Assembly (NCBI GenBank): GCA_046297095.1
Contig: JBKCNS010000063.1
Coordinates: 107,591 to 171,590 of the forward strand
Direction of reading: 5' to 3'
Source: JBBATK01 sp046297095
Lineage (GTDB): Bacteria; Bacteroidota; Ignavibacteria; Kapaibacteriales; NICIL-2
DNA length: 64,000 bases
This document shows positions 26,021-36,195 of this stretch, piece by piece (the stretch's first letter is position 1; every line of letters starts with the position of its first letter). The notes under the pieces are model-generated. The model was not told the DNA's origin. It searched no databases and saw nothing but the letters and a program-made list of their open reading frames with translations. The position numbers and the translations under genes were made by a program.

Positions 26021-27469
26021 ATGATTTCACCAACATTTGCACGTATGAGTTCGATATACAGCCGCATTGGAGCTTTATTCCTTTTGTTCTCTCTAACGGT
26101 ATTGTTGTGCAGTGTTGAACCCTGTGCTGCTCAGCCGGGTTGGAAAAATGTACTCCGCGTTCCCTCGTATGGTTTAGGTTGGAATCCAAAAAATCCTCGA
26201 ACAATGTATGTGGGTGGCCAGGCAATGGAATTTTATCGTTCATTCGATGGCGGAAACACCTGGGACACAACGAATATTAATCCGGACATCTCTCCCGGAG
26301 CCGAACTGCTGAATGTTGTAGTTCATCCTGTGGACACCGCTGTTGTAATTGTGGGAGGTTCCAGGGCCGGAAGCATCTGGCGATCCACCGATTGTGGCAA
26401 AACCTGGGACAAAGCTCTAAGCCGTCTTTGGTCGTTGGCCTTCTTGGGTGAGTCCATCATCATCGACAGAACGAATTCCGACATACTTTATGCATCAGAT
26501 TTCAACTCGGGTACTATCTATAGAAGCATCAATCGTGGAGCTACATGGGATTCCCTATCAAGAATGCCAATCGAAACTGCGGCTACTCCTCCCTATCAAC
26601 AACTTCCCTGTAGCATCACTCAACGATCGGATTCCACCAACATTCTTTTTGCCGGGTGTTTGCGCTCCAGTATCATGCGTTCAGACGACACCGGCCGCAC
26701 CTGGCGAAAAATCACCAAGCTGCGCTCGTCTGCTTTGGACGAGCCGGAGATTCCCCAGATTCACTTCTCGCGATCCAGCCCAATGGTTGGCTATGCAGTC
26801 ACCAGCTATTTTTTGTATGGAGCACGTCCGAATGGTGGATTGTTTAAAACCACGGATGGAGGAGCTACGTGGAGAGAGTCTCGCTTCAGAGATTCAGGAT
26901 TCTGGTCTATGGACTCCCGTCCACTTCCCTCCGGCAAAGGCGACGAGCTGGTTGTGGGCGGATTCACTGAGTACTTTGACGGCGATTCACTGATTCCCGG
27001 TTCCGGCAATGTACTTCGATCGCTGGATAATGGAGATACATGGTGGAATTACAAAGACCGTATACCGTATGAAGGCGGTCCTAACCATAGCGTGATCACT
27101 CTGCGATTTGTGGGCAACAGTTACCAATCGCAGCGCCTAGTAGCTGCCACTGTAGGCGGAACCTGTATCCTTGAGCCCGACGGTCTGGCCGGAGTACCGG
27201 CCTCATTCACTGCACAAGACCACCATTTGCAGCTTCGAACCGTTGGCGATGCTCTTCACATAGAAGACCGCTACCCTTCAGCATCCGAACCACGCATCTG
27301 TATTGTGGACATTCTTGGCCGGACTCTGTTTTCAGCCACAATGACGGCCTGGAACGGAAGCTCTACCATTACCATACCCGTTTCCGCAATGCAATCAGGG
27401 CTTTGTTTTGCCGTGGTTAGCCGCTTAGACGGCAGTACCTCGGTGGCCCGCATCCACCTTCAACCCTAA
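26021..27469 (+). CDS. Secreted BNR/YCF48-like beta-propeller protein with T9SS-type C-terminus
   Basis: 482 residues (474 if ATG 26045 is used). A signal peptide ends near CAAQ. Repeated blades carry the sialidase-like S-x-D-x-G-x-T-W motif: SFDGGNTW, STDCGKTW, SINRGATW, SDDTGRTW, TTDGGATW and SLDNGDTW. The last 80 residues have the strand pattern of a type A T9SS sorting domain (CIVDILGRTLFS, then a SGLCFAVV strand). No catalytic residues of sialidases are seen, so it is read as a surface-exposed adhesion or binding propeller. Confidence 0.85.
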   Translation: MISPTFARMSSIYSRIGALFLLFSLTVLLCSVEPCAAQPGWKNVLRVPSYGLGWNPKNPRTMYVGGQAMEFYRSFDGGNTWDTTNINPDISPGAELLNVVVHPVDTAVVIVGGSRAGSIWRSTDCGKTWDKALSRLWSLAFLGESIIIDRTNSDILYASDFNSGTIYRSINRGATWDSLSRMPIETAATPPYQQLPCSITQRSDSTNILFAGCLRSSIMRSDDTGRTWRKITKLRSSALDEPEIPQIHFSRSSPMVGYAVTSYFLYGARPNGGLFKTTDGGATWRESRFRDSGFWSMDSRPLPSGKGDELVVGGFTEYFDGDSLIPGSGNVLRSLDNGDTWWNYKDRIPYEGGPNHSVITLRFVGNSYQSQRLVAATVGGTCILEPDGLAGVPASFTAQDHHLQLRTVGDALHIEDRYPSASEPRICIVDILGRTLFSATMTAWNGSSTITIPVSAMQSGLCFAVVSRLDGSTSVARIHLQP

Positions 27470-27615
27470 GCCCGGAACAGCTCAGGGAAACGTGGCCCGC
27501 GCTGTGGCGCGAAAAAAAATGGCACTATAGTTGCTGTTTCTTCTGCCAAATCACCTTTTAACCTACCGTCTCGAAAGAGAATTGGCAGGATCATGCATGG
27601 ATGCAGGAGAGAGTT

Positions 27616-30573
27616 ATGAAGGAAAATATCATTGCCAATTTACCGGATATTCACAAGAATGCGGATGTTATCGATTGGGGATTCTCGAAGCGAGACCCGG
27701 AAATCGAACCTACGTCCGAATTGATTCATCAGTCTGATGTTTTCAGCGGAATCACGCATTCCTTCCCTGCTAACTTCCGCGTGCAGCAAAAACTGGAATT
27801 CGGCATAGCGCTGTTTCACAATGCAGGAGACATACTGTGTGCTACTCCTGTGGCGCGCCAGCTCAAGCATGATAATCCCCATTGCCACATCACGTGGTAC
27901 ACAGCCAAAAAGTTCGCCTTTACTATTGAGCACAATCCCTACATCGACGAAGTGGTGCTGCTCGACGGCGATCCCGTGGCACTGGACGAAAAAATACCCG
28001 AGCTAAAAAAGGAACGGGCGTGGACGAAGTTCTACACTCCCGCTCCGTATATGAATTATACTGGCGCACAGGGCGCTACATTAGCAGAGCTCACAAAATC
28101 ATCTACCGGCCTTCAGTGGACAGTACCCTTCCAGCCGGTAATGTGCTTGACAGACCAGGAAGTTACCGAAGCTCGGGCGTACATGAATTCCTTACCGCAG
28201 GGTCTGAAGATATTGGTGGAAACGGAATTCTCGTCTGATCAATCTCCGTGGGATGTGGCGTACGAATCCATGATGATCGAGCGATTACGTTCGCTGAATC
28301 CGATTTTCATTTTTACAGCCAAGAACAAACCCAAAAATCTTGATGCTCACAAGTCATCGTACGAACATGTGTTCTGGTGCGATCTACCCTTCCGCCACAA
28401 TGCCGAGTTGTACAATCTTTGCGATGCATTTGTAGGAGTTTCATCGGGTATATCGTGTTTATCGTTGAGCACCTGGTGCCGCAATGATGTGCCTAGTGTA
28501 GAGGTTGTGTATGGAGCGCATTGGTCCACATTCCCGCACAAGCAACATCAGATTCGTAAGATCTGTTTGGATGCCGTGAAGTTTGATTTGTCATTGAACT
28601 GGCTGGAACTCCTTCTTAGCAATCACCCGGATGCACAAAAAACCTCCGACGCTACCTACAGCGACATTTTTATCTCGAAGCGAGAGGGCAAATTCGAATA
28701 TGCCTCGGCCGAGTCCCTGCCGGTGGAGTACGGGCGCGAAAACCGCATTCACTCTTTGCTTTCGTTTCTTCAGGAACGAGATGAGTTTGTGTTTGTGTTT
28801 GGCGGTATAGGTGACGCATTAATTTCATTGTCTAAACCACTGGACGATGGCATTCCCTTCAATGTGATTTCCTGTATGAACTCACCGGAATCTGCAAAGA
28901 GTTTACTGCAGATGTTCCCTCTGATCAAGAACGTTGTGCTGATGCCGCCTCCACCGGATTACTCCACAGGACTGGTGCTACGGCATATAATGACACAACA
29001 TCCCAAGTGTATTTCCAGTGGCATCACCCCCTCGGGCGTGGAGAACGAAACATGGAAGCCCGGGCTGGATATCACGTCCATGCGCGGTGTGTCTTTGTAC
29101 CCGAACTGGGTGGCAGATACTCCGGCCAAGACGCTAACGAAAATGCAAGTGGTGCTTGCGCCCCGTGGAAGCGTGTATGGTCGATTCCGCAGCAACCGTA
29201 ATACCATTCATCCCCGCTACTGGAAGCCACTGCTGGAATGTCTGGAGAAATGGAACATCACTCCCGTCGTTATTGGAACGCCGAATGAAGCTACGCTGTA
29301 TCCGCTAAGTGCGGCATGTATAGATATGCGTTCGTTCAATCTGAGCGAGCAAATGGAGTTAATTCGCGGCGCTTCGTGTGTGATTGCCACAGACTCATGG
29401 CACAAAACATTTTCCGCGATGGCGCATGTTCCCACTGTAGTGTTCGAGTCTATAACCGGTCACGATCTTGACATGTGGGTTGACGATTCCACCTTTGCAT
29501 TTATCAAACCTTGGCAAGAGATACTCCACGTTAAAACCTTCGCCGAGGCTATTCATTACATTGCAAAAATTCTTGACCTTCCGGAGCACACTGTACAGAG
29601 CACCGTGCAGAATGTGAAAGAGCGTCGACGCGCCAAAACTCTGCCGCCTTTAAGCATGTGGGACCACGTGTTTACGCAACGCGCATACGATACAGCTACC
29701 GATGTGTTGATTCGCTGTGACAACGTGCGCAGACGCGCACTATACGCAACAAACATCGTCCATACCCTAAAACAACGATATCCTCACATCCGTATCACCA
29801 TATCAACGGCAAAGGAGCATACAGAGATATTCCGCTATCATCCCGATGTGGCTCAGGTAGTGGAGCGCAATAGCGCAGAGGAGTTCATGGTGGAATCCGT
29901 GGCCGACGAAATGGTGGAGTATGCTCACATCATCGAGCTTATAAAAGAGCATGGCAGCACGGCTCACATCATGGATGTAATGGCAGGTATAGCCGGGTTA
30001 GATCAAACCGATAGAAGTCTTACGTACGTTGTTGCTCCGCACGAAAAGAAAGAAGCTGCCGAGATAATGCACCGTCACTTTGGCAACGAAAGAACTTTGC
30101 GTATAGGCTTGCATGGTATGGTGCCGCTGGACATGCGCCGGAGCTACACACACCTTGGAATGCTGTGCTCCTTGGTGCATCAAGTGAATCCCAATATCCA
30201 GTTCATTCACTTCGGTGAGTTGCCGTCGGCAGCTCTACCGGAATCGGTATTGGATTGTGTGGGTCTTGGAATACCTATTCGCACGCAGTTCGCAATGATT
30301 GAAGAATGCGACATCATGATAAGTGTCGACACCGAGTTTTACTCCATCGCAACGAATCTGTTTCACAAGCCAACGATACTCATAGCCGGACCAACTGATC
30401 AGCGCCTAATTGGCGACGAACACGCTACAAATCAACGAGTAGTTCGTAACACATCAGAGGGGTGCTATGCGTGTTATGATTCCTGCAAAACTCATTGCAT
30501 TGGAAGAATCCACCCTGCGATAGTCGTTCAAGAATTGGCGTTTCTTCTGGATCCGAGCACGCAGAATTCCTGA
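27616..30573 (+). CDS. Triple glycosyltransferase-9-like (heptosyltransferase-type) protein
   Basis: 985 residues holding three consecutive GT9-like modules. Module 1 (about 58-345) opens with FHNAGDILCATPVARQLK, the classic GD start of ADP-heptose transferases. Module 2 (about 390-655) has FGGIGDALISL and a C-terminal half with GASCVIATDSWHKTFSAMA. Module 3 (about 695-985) begins RCDNVRRRALYATNIVHTL, where GD is lost, but ends with the typical IAGPTD and a cysteine cluster GCYACYDSCKTHC. Single GT9 proteins are about 350 residues, so this is a fusion of three. There is no signal peptide, so it is cytoplasmic. The ATG at 27616 is preferred over 27601 because of GGAGAG upstream. Possible roles are a multi-step transferase for glycan or LPS core, or a scaffold with inactive modules. 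Confidence 0.8.
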   Translation: MKENIIANLPDIHKNADVIDWGFSKRDPEIEPTSELIHQSDVFSGITHSFPANFRVQQKLEFGIALFHNAGDILCATPVARQLKHDNPHCHITWYTAKKFAFTIEHNPYIDEVVLLDGDPVALDEKIPELKKERAWTKFYTPAPYMNYTGAQGATLAELTKSSTGLQWTVPFQPVMCLTDQEVTEARAYMNSLPQGLKILVETEFSSDQSPWDVAYESMMIERLRSLNPIFIFTAKNKPKNLDAHKSSYEHVFWCDLPFRHNAELYNLCDAFVGVSSGISCLSLSTWCRNDVPSVEVVYGAHWSTFPHKQHQIRKICLDAVKFDLSLNWLELLLSNHPDAQKTSDATYSDIFISKREGKFEYASAESLPVEYGRENRIHSLLSFLQERDEFVFVFGGIGDALISLSKPLDDGIPFNVISCMNSPESAKSLLQMFPLIKNVVLMPPPPDYSTGLVLRHIMTQHPKCISSGITPSGVENETWKPGLDITSMRGVSLYPNWVADTPAKTLTKMQVVLAPRGSVYGRFRSNRNTIHPRYWKPLLECLEKWNITPVVIGTPNEATLYPLSAACIDMRSFNLSEQMELIRGASCVIATDSWHKTFSAMAHVPTVVFESITGHDLDMWVDDSTFAFIKPWQEILHVKTFAEAIHYIAKILDLPEHTVQSTVQNVKERRRAKTLPPLSMWDHVFTQRAYDTATDVLIRCDNVRRRALYATNIVHTLKQRYPHIRITISTAKEHTEIFRYHPDVAQVVERNSAEEFMVESVADEMVEYAHIIELIKEHGSTAHIMDVMAGIAGLDQTDRSLTYVVAPHEKKEAAEIMHRHFGNERTLRIGLHGMVPLDMRRSYTHLGMLCSLVHQVNPNIQFIHFGELPSAALPESVLDCVGLGIPIRTQFAMIEECDIMISVDTEFYSIATNLFHKPTILIAGPTDQRLIGDEHATNQRVVRNTSEGCYACYDSCKTHCIGRIHPAIVVQELAFLLDPSTQNS

Positions 30574-30588
30574 TGTTCGGGCCGGAGT

Positions 30589-31641
30589 CTATTCGCGAAG
30601 AACTATACCATTGGGGTTGCGTCCCACAAGCACCGTACGCACTACGGTATGGGTCGCTACATCGATCAGCGATACCGTGTGTGCACCTTGATTGGTACAG
30701 TACACCTTAGTACCGGCTGCATTCTGTGCCAATGCATGTGCTTGCTCTCCGGTGGAAAACTCGCCACCTTTGGTCCATTTGGATCCAACAAGGGTGTACC
30801 ACACCACACATCCGTTTGTCGCATCACTGATCCATAACTCTCCGGTAGGCGTTACAAGGGCGTAGGCAGGCATAAAGCCGCAATCAATGGTGCTTAACAC
30901 CCGCGAAGTAGCCACATCAATCTCTGTTACCGATCTGCTTGTCTCGTTATCAACGTACATGCGTCCGTTCAATCCCGGCCATGCTCCCACCGGCGTGGTA
31001 CCTACGGTGATGGTATCCGTAACTGCGTACGAGTTCGGATCAATAACATTCACTGTTCCACCCGCAGTATTCGTGGCAAATACGCGCGCGCCGTCGGCCG
31101 ATGCAGAAACCTCGGACAATCCCGCGCCTACGATGATCCGCGCTTTTTCGCTCCAGTCTGTAGTTGAAACCACACGTACTGTGCTTCGTACCGAATCTGC
31201 TTCTCCAAACCACAATTCGCTTCCGGAGCGCATGAACAGGGCGTTGTGCGGCATACCGCTACACGCTATCTCCTTTTGAACTTGTCCGGTGACGGCATCC
31301 AGAATCATTACTTTTAAACCGTCTACACTTCCGCTTCCGTGCTCATGCCCACCGCTCAGGTCCATCCCCGTAATAGCAACGGCAAGTCGTTTGTGGATGG
31401 AGTCGAAGGCGATGTGATGCGGATATGCAGCGCCGTGTAGCGCGATGGTCTCGGCAATGGTATTATCCGAAAGGCGCAATACCGAAATAGTATTGCTATA
31501 ACCATTCACAATGTATGCTGCCGGATAGGTCACGTTCGCGGATTCGTGATCGTCGTGAGACAGCTCTGCGCACGAAGCAAAGCACAACGTGAACAGTACG
31601 ACCGGTATCAACCGAGCCGTGATTGTGAACATACGAGGCAT
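30589..31641 (-). CDS. YncE-like beta-propeller lipoprotein
   Basis: 350 residues. A signal sequence ends in a lipobox-like CFASC, so it is probably a lipoprotein. It consists of about seven blades of the YVTN/NHL type, with repeats such as GGTVNVIDPNSYAVTDTI and AHTVSLIDVATHTVV. A His-rich loop (GGHEHGS) sits near residue 100. Such propellers bind ligands or proteins in the periplasm or outside the cell; the target is unknown. It converges with the GT9-like gene, 15 bp apart, and has fahA-like downstream neighbours on other transcripts. Confidence 0.82.
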   Translation of the reverse strand: MPRMFTITARLIPVVLFTLCFASCAELSHDDHESANVTYPAAYIVNGYSNTISVLRLSDNTIAETIALHGAAYPHHIAFDSIHKRLAVAITGMDLSGGHEHGSGSVDGLKVMILDAVTGQVQKEIACSGMPHNALFMRSGSELWFGEADSVRSTVRVVSTTDWSEKARIIVGAGLSEVSASADGARVFATNTAGGTVNVIDPNSYAVTDTITVGTTPVGAWPGLNGRMYVDNETSRSVTEIDVATSRVLSTIDCGFMPAYALVTPTGELWISDATNGCVVWYTLVGSKWTKGGEFSTGEQAHALAQNAAGTKVYCTNQGAHTVSLIDVATHTVVRTVLVGRNPNGIVLRE

Positions 31642-31671
31642 GTGAGTGTGCAGATATTTGTTCGGTAATGG

Positions 31672-32658
31672 TTAGGGTCCGACGCGCTCTATGGTATTAC
31701 TGAGTACTCCCAGCATTTCGATTTCGCACTCTACAGTGTCACCGTCTTGCACCCAAAGAGGTGGGTTGAACACTTTGCTGCCGTTCAACTCCAGGAAACA
31801 TCCGGTTCCGCATGTGCCCGATCCTATCACATCTCCGGGATACAAGGTGACGCCATAGCTTGCCCGCTCAATAATCTGTGCAAAAGTCCAGCTCATGTCG
31901 CTGAGGTCTGCGCGAGATACTTCTTTGCCGTTCAAGCGTGCTGTCATCGTGAGTTGATACTTCTCGCCGTTCGGTGTAGCTATTCTTCGTGATGCAAGTT
32001 CATCGCGTGTCACCAGCCACGGCCCTAGCGAGGTGGCAAAGTCTTTTCCTTTGGCCGGCCCAAGGTTCAATTTCATCTCGTGCATTTGCAGAGCTCGCGC
32101 ACTCCAATCGTTCATGACGGTATATCCAAAGATATACTCATCTGCATCGGCTGCTTTGATGTTCGTGCCTTCTTTGCCAATCACAATGGCACACTCGAGC
32201 TCGAAGTCGCATTGATTCAGATGCATATCCTGCACCTCTACTACGCCCGGACCCGTCACGGCATTATGATTGGTGAAATAGAAAATGGGAATCTCGTCGA
32301 ACTCCGGAATCATCTCCAATCCACGATTCCTCCGCGCAGCTTCCACGTGCTGGCGAAAAGCGTAGCCATCGCGCATCGATGTGGGACGCGGTACCGGAGA
32401 CATCAACTCCGCATGCGCGGCCGGTATCATAAAAGATTCATCTTCCAAGCCGGCGCATGCTTTCTCTATAATTCGAGCATCGTGCAAAGCAGCTTCTCCA
32501 AGATCAAGAATATCCAAGATATTGTCCGGCATATAGCCAAGGTGAAACGCATTGGAGTCTCGCAATGCTTGGTGCGCTAGTTCCAAGTCCACAATGGAAG
32601 AGTTGATCAGCAGGCCCACACGTTCCTGCACTCCGGAGATATAGGTGACGAATTTCAT
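31672..32658 (-). CDS. Fumarylacetoacetate hydrolase family protein
   Basis: 328 residues. Members cleave or isomerise acyl-pyruvate type compounds using a divalent cation. The FAH core has the metal ligands in FELECAIVIGKEG, the MNDWSARALQ motif and LGPAKGKDFATSLGPW, which is closer to true fumarylacetoacetases than to HpcE-type isomerases, though the protein is shorter than the roughly 420-residue eukaryotic enzyme. A role in tyrosine degradation is plausible because hppD lies 19 kb away, but no homogentisate dioxygenase gene is in the window. Confidence 0.88.
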   Translation of the reverse strand: MKFVTYISGVQERVGLLINSSIVDLELAHQALRDSNAFHLGYMPDNILDILDLGEAALHDARIIEKACAGLEDESFMIPAAHAELMSPVPRPTSMRDGYAFRQHVEAARRNRGLEMIPEFDEIPIFYFTNHNAVTGPGVVEVQDMHLNQCDFELECAIVIGKEGTNIKAADADEYIFGYTVMNDWSARALQMHEMKLNLGPAKGKDFATSLGPWLVTRDELASRRIATPNGEKYQLTMTARLNGKEVSRADLSDMSWTFAQIIERASYGVTLYPGDVIGSGTCGTGCFLELNGSKVFNPPLWVQDGDTVECEIEMLGVLSNTIERVGP

Positions 32659-32693
32659 TTTGAAATGCTAAAAGTGAATAACTAGGTGTAGAG

Positions 32694-34286
32694 TTAGCGT
32701 ACAGCGCCGGAATTCACAACGGAACTACGTTCGTACACTATAAAATGTTCGGTTTGCCACCGCTTAGCAAAAGCTGCAAAAGCACTGCGAAAGGGCTCGC
32801 GCCCGCTTACAATGCTCATACTATTGGTAGGCGGTCTATTGAAAAACTCAATGGAGTCGTTTGTGCCAACTACAAGCCATCGAGCCCTGCGCATCTCGTC
32901 TGCATAGCGCTGTTGCCACACCAAGGGAGCATAATCTGCCATGGCAAACTGAGAGCCCGCGGCGAACGACGTTCCGTATTCACCAAGAATCAACGCAAGC
33001 CGAGAAGCGTTCATCGCTGCTACGCTCGCGTGATCGCCGGGCATACTGTACGTGCGTATGCTGTCATTGATCATCGACTCTTCGCTACGATAAAGATTCG
33101 GGCTCACTCTTGGCTGATCCTGCGCGGAATGAGAGGTCGCACGCACCACCCTTGTTACCGCCGGAATAGCAATTGAGGTAAACCTTGCTACCGGGCTCCA
33201 TACCAGCATTATCAACACTGCCGGCACCAAGAGAATTTTCTCTCTGCCCTGCCGCCACCACTGCAGAAGGAGTTTTCTCATTTGCAACGTGCCGTATGCG
33301 CTTAGTACGGAGAGTGGCACAACAAAACGGAAAAAATGATAATCGAAAAACTTCCGCTCAACAACGATGGTGAGCATTAACACAAGGAACAAAATCGTGA
33401 GAGTTCGCACCAATGTTCTGTTGCTGTCGTTCGCTGAAATCAAACTGCCGAAACCCACAATGGCAAACAACGACAACGTAAGTGAATACCGATCAAACAA
33501 AAGTATGATGCTGTTTTTCCAAGCAAATCGTATCCACTCTGCATTGATAGACGGCATTGAAGCGTATGATTTCATGAACGACAACAACTGCACATACCCG
33601 CTCACAGAATCCGGATTGAACAGCGTCCGCCAAATCACCAAGGATACAACTACCAATCCCAACGCTACGCCCATCCACTTCTTAGCAACCTGCATGAGTG
33701 GCTGCCTGCCATTGCTGATATCATTGACAACAGCAACAAGAATCACAGCACCCAGCGTTAGTTTCAAACCAACAAGAACTGCTGTGAGAGCGCCGATAAA
33801 AAGACCCTGGAGAAAAATCCTTTCACGCCTCTCTTGAAGCAACACGTAGGTAAACAGCACAAACGGCAGTAAAGCAAGTGACTCAGATTGCACAGATACC
33901 GCAAAGCTGTTGGACACATACGTCACCGCCATGAACCACGTGCTGAGTAAGGCGATTGTCATGTTTTTCGTAACCAGGTACAGCAGATAACTCGATACGA
34001 ACAGAGCAAAGAACAGATAAATAGTATCTACCAGGTGAAGCCCTATCTCGGAGTTCCCGCCCATAGCAGAAAACACACGCACAATGTCGTACACAAGAGG
34101 CGGCTTGATATCAACGATATCATGATACAGCACTCCGCCGTTGCGCAAAGAGTTGGCAACACGAAGAAATGTTACAAGATCGGAAGAGTGAGTAAAGAAC
34201 ACCGCAGGGAACAGCGTCAGCAGAATTGCTATGCTCCACGCAAGCAGACGCCGTGCATGGTCGCGGACGAATTGAATAAACTCCAT
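32694..34286 (-). CDS. Polytopic GT-C-like glycosyltransferase / PMT-ArnT-type membrane protein
   Basis: 530 residues with about ten to eleven membrane helices and a soluble C-terminal third. The first extracytoplasmic loop contains YHDIVDIKPPLVYDI, resembling the acidic-plus-KPP motif of ArnT/PMT-type transferases that use polyprenyl-phosphate sugars. ATG 34286 has AAGGAG 8 nt upstream; a longer frame to 34337 overlaps trpS slightly. The acceptor is unknown, possibly surface glycans or T9SS cargo glycosylation. It follows trpS by 38 bp on the same strand and may be co-transcribed. Confidence 0.72.
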   Translation of the reverse strand: MEFIQFVRDHARRLLAWSIAILLTLFPAVFFTHSSDLVTFLRVANSLRNGGVLYHDIVDIKPPLVYDIVRVFSAMGGNSEIGLHLVDTIYLFFALFVSSYLLYLVTKNMTIALLSTWFMAVTYVSNSFAVSVQSESLALLPFVLFTYVLLQERRERIFLQGLFIGALTAVLVGLKLTLGAVILVAVVNDISNGRQPLMQVAKKWMGVALGLVVVSLVIWRTLFNPDSVSGYVQLLSFMKSYASMPSINAEWIRFAWKNSIILLFDRYSLTLSLFAIVGFGSLISANDSNRTLVRTLTILFLVLMLTIVVERKFFDYHFFRFVVPLSVLSAYGTLQMRKLLLQWWRQGREKILLVPAVLIMLVWSPVARFTSIAIPAVTRVVRATSHSAQDQPRVSPNLYRSEESMINDSIRTYSMPGDHASVAAMNASRLALILGEYGTSFAAGSQFAMADYAPLVWQQRYADEMRRARWLVVGTNDSIEFFNRPPTNSMSIVSGREPFRSAFAAFAKRWQTEHFIVYERSSVVNSGAVR

Positions 34287-34324
34287 GAATAAACTCCTTG
34301 GTGCGTAAGCGGTACCGTAAAAAC

Positions 34325-35350
34325 TCACTCGGCCCAAAATCCGATTTTTCGGTATACAGACCGCAAGGTTTTCTTCGCACGTCCGGAAGCTTTTGCCGCG
34401 CCATTATGCAATACTTCACTAAGGTATGGAACGTCTGCCCTGATTTTCACAAATCGATCGCGCACGGGGCGAACATATTCCACCACCGATTCAGCCACTG
34501 CAGACTTAAACGCCCCGTAGCCTTTGCCGCGAAATTCATCTTCGATTTCTGATAGCGCTTTTCCCGTGGCGATATGATGCAGTTCCATGAGGTTGGCAAT
34601 ACCCGGCCGCAGTTCATCGTACACGATGTCGGTGCCGGAATCGGTAACTGCACGTTTAATCTTATTACGTATCTCATCGTCGGTATCGGTAAGAAAAATT
34701 GTCGCTCCTTTATTGGGGTCGGACTTGGACATCTTCTTCGTAGGATCTTGCAAACTCATCACGCGGCCGCCGGCCTTCGGAATAAACGGCTCCGGAACGG
34801 CGAAGGTAGGCGAGTATGCATTGTTAAAACGCTGGGCTAAATCGCGCGTGAGTTCAAGGTGTTGCTTTTGATCTTCTCCCACCGGCACCAGATTCGCTTG
34901 ATACAACAAAATATCTGCCACCATCAGAATGGGATAGGTAAACAATCCCACATTCACATTCTCTTCGTGCTGCTGAGACTTGTCTTTGAATTGCGTCATT
35001 CTGCCGGCTTCACCAAAACCCGTGAAGGTGCTCAGCACCCATGCCAGCTCTGCATGTGCGGGAACGTGGCTTTGCACAAACACTGTAGATCGCTCGGGAT
35101 CAATACCGGCTGCAAGAAAGGTGGCGGCGCAATCCAGCGTCCACTTCCGCAGATCGGCGGGTTTCTGACGCACAGTGATCGCATGCATATCTACCACGCA
35201 GAAGTAGCAAGCATAGGTATCCTGCAGATACACCCAATTGTTCAAAGCGCCAATCATTGTACCAAGGGTAAGAATACCGCTGGGTTGTACACCGCTGAAG
35301 ACTACCGGAGGGCTATCCGGTTTCTGCGAAGCGTCCGTTGTTTGCACCAT
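34325..35350 (-). CDS. trpS: Tryptophan-tRNA ligase
   Basis: 341 residues. Charges tRNA-Trp. Class I signatures: QPSGILTLGTMIGAL, where TLGT takes the place of the HIGH-type sequence (bacterial TrpS often has TIGN), and KKMSKSDPN. The start at ATG 35350 sits 25 bp downstream of a TATTTTTG promoter box. Length and the VVDMHAIT stretch are normal. Confidence 0.96.
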   Translation of the reverse strand: MVQTTDASQKPDSPPVVFSGVQPSGILTLGTMIGALNNWVYLQDTYACYFCVVDMHAITVRQKPADLRKWTLDCAATFLAAGIDPERSTVFVQSHVPAHAELAWVLSTFTGFGEAGRMTQFKDKSQQHEENVNVGLFTYPILMVADILLYQANLVPVGEDQKQHLELTRDLAQRFNNAYSPTFAVPEPFIPKAGGRVMSLQDPTKKMSKSDPNKGATIFLTDTDDEIRNKIKRAVTDSGTDIVYDELRPGIANLMELHHIATGKALSEIEDEFRGKGYGAFKSAVAESVVEYVRPVRDRFVKIRADVPYLSEVLHNGAAKASGRAKKTLRSVYRKIGFWAE

Positions 35351-35374
35351 TGTTCTCGTACATGAGTTAATGTG

Positions 35375-35382
35375 CAAAAATA
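35375..35382 (-). promoter_or_regulatory. Promoter -7 element (TATTTTTG) of trpS
   Basis: Exact TAnnTTTG match on the minus strand, 25 bp before the trpS ATG; the -33 region lacks TTTG. Confidence 0.55.
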
Positions 35383-35512
35383 CTCAGCGATGGTGCAATG
35401 GCGGCGGATTCGCTCTTCATCTCTACCTCTACCTCTTCTTCTCTTCCCTTACACTCTTCCTATCTTCGCATGCGAAGGTTCTACGTGTACACACCAATGC
35501 TCATCATACCTT

Positions 35513-36121
35513 ATGACTGACACGCCCGTTGCTTACTTCATCTTGTACCTTACCATTGCCGCTAGTCTGGCAGCGATGTTTATTCCGGGATTTGGGGACA
35601 GCTCCATTTTTCATCCTTATAGTGTAGCCAGAGGCAAGCGCCTGCATACCTTGATTACCGGCAATCTTATTCACGGCGGGTTTGCGCATCTGGCCTTCAA
35701 CATGCTCTCGTATTACTTCTTCGCTTTTCCTTTGGAACGAGTTGTGGGCAGCGAGAGATTCCTCATCATCTACATAGGAAGCATGTTGATAGCAGATATT
35801 CCCTCGCTGGTGGCGCACCGGAACCACCGCCATTACCGCACACTTGGTGCATCCGGAGCAGTGTCGGGAGTGATCTTCAGCATGATACTATTTTTCCCTA
35901 CCATGAAAATGGCACTGTTGTTTTTACCGGTTCCAATTCCCGCCTATCTGTTTGGTCCGCTGTATCTGGTGTACTCGTACTTTGCTGCGCGCTCGGCGGG
36001 CGATTCCATCAATCACGATGCGCACTTGTGGGGAGCCGTAGGTGGTGTGGTCTGTACATTATTGGTGATGCCGCAAGCGGCAATGATTTTCCTGCAAAGC
36101 ATGGGCTGGAGCGGTGTGTAG
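35513..36121 (+). CDS. Rhomboid-family intramembrane serine protease
   Basis: 202 residues and six membrane helices. The catalytic dyad is S114 in GASGAVSG and H171 in HDAHLWGAVGG; the oxyanion-site pair H59 and N63 is in FAHLAFNM. The start at ATG 35513 removes a Pro/Leu-rich frame extension (to 35372) that overlaps the trpS start. Substrates are unknown; rhomboids cleave helices of other membrane proteins. Confidence 0.93.
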   Translation: MTDTPVAYFILYLTIAASLAAMFIPGFGDSSIFHPYSVARGKRLHTLITGNLIHGGFAHLAFNMLSYYFFAFPLERVVGSERFLIIYIGSMLIADIPSLVAHRNHRHYRTLGASGAVSGVIFSMILFFPTMKMALLFLPVPIPAYLFGPLYLVYSYFAARSAGDSINHDAHLWGAVGGVVCTLLVMPQAAMIFLQSMGWSGV

Positions 36122-36195
36122 AGCAGTACGCTAAAACGGTAATCCGCCCGATGTCTGTACCGCTTTACATCTGTGGCTCTGAGAGTCGCCGCACA

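Noticed and set aside
27500..27530. GC-rich hairpin CGCGC-TGTG-GCGCG followed by eight A
   Set aside because: On the plus strand an A-run, not a U-run, follows the stem, so it is not an intrinsic terminator for the upstream gene.
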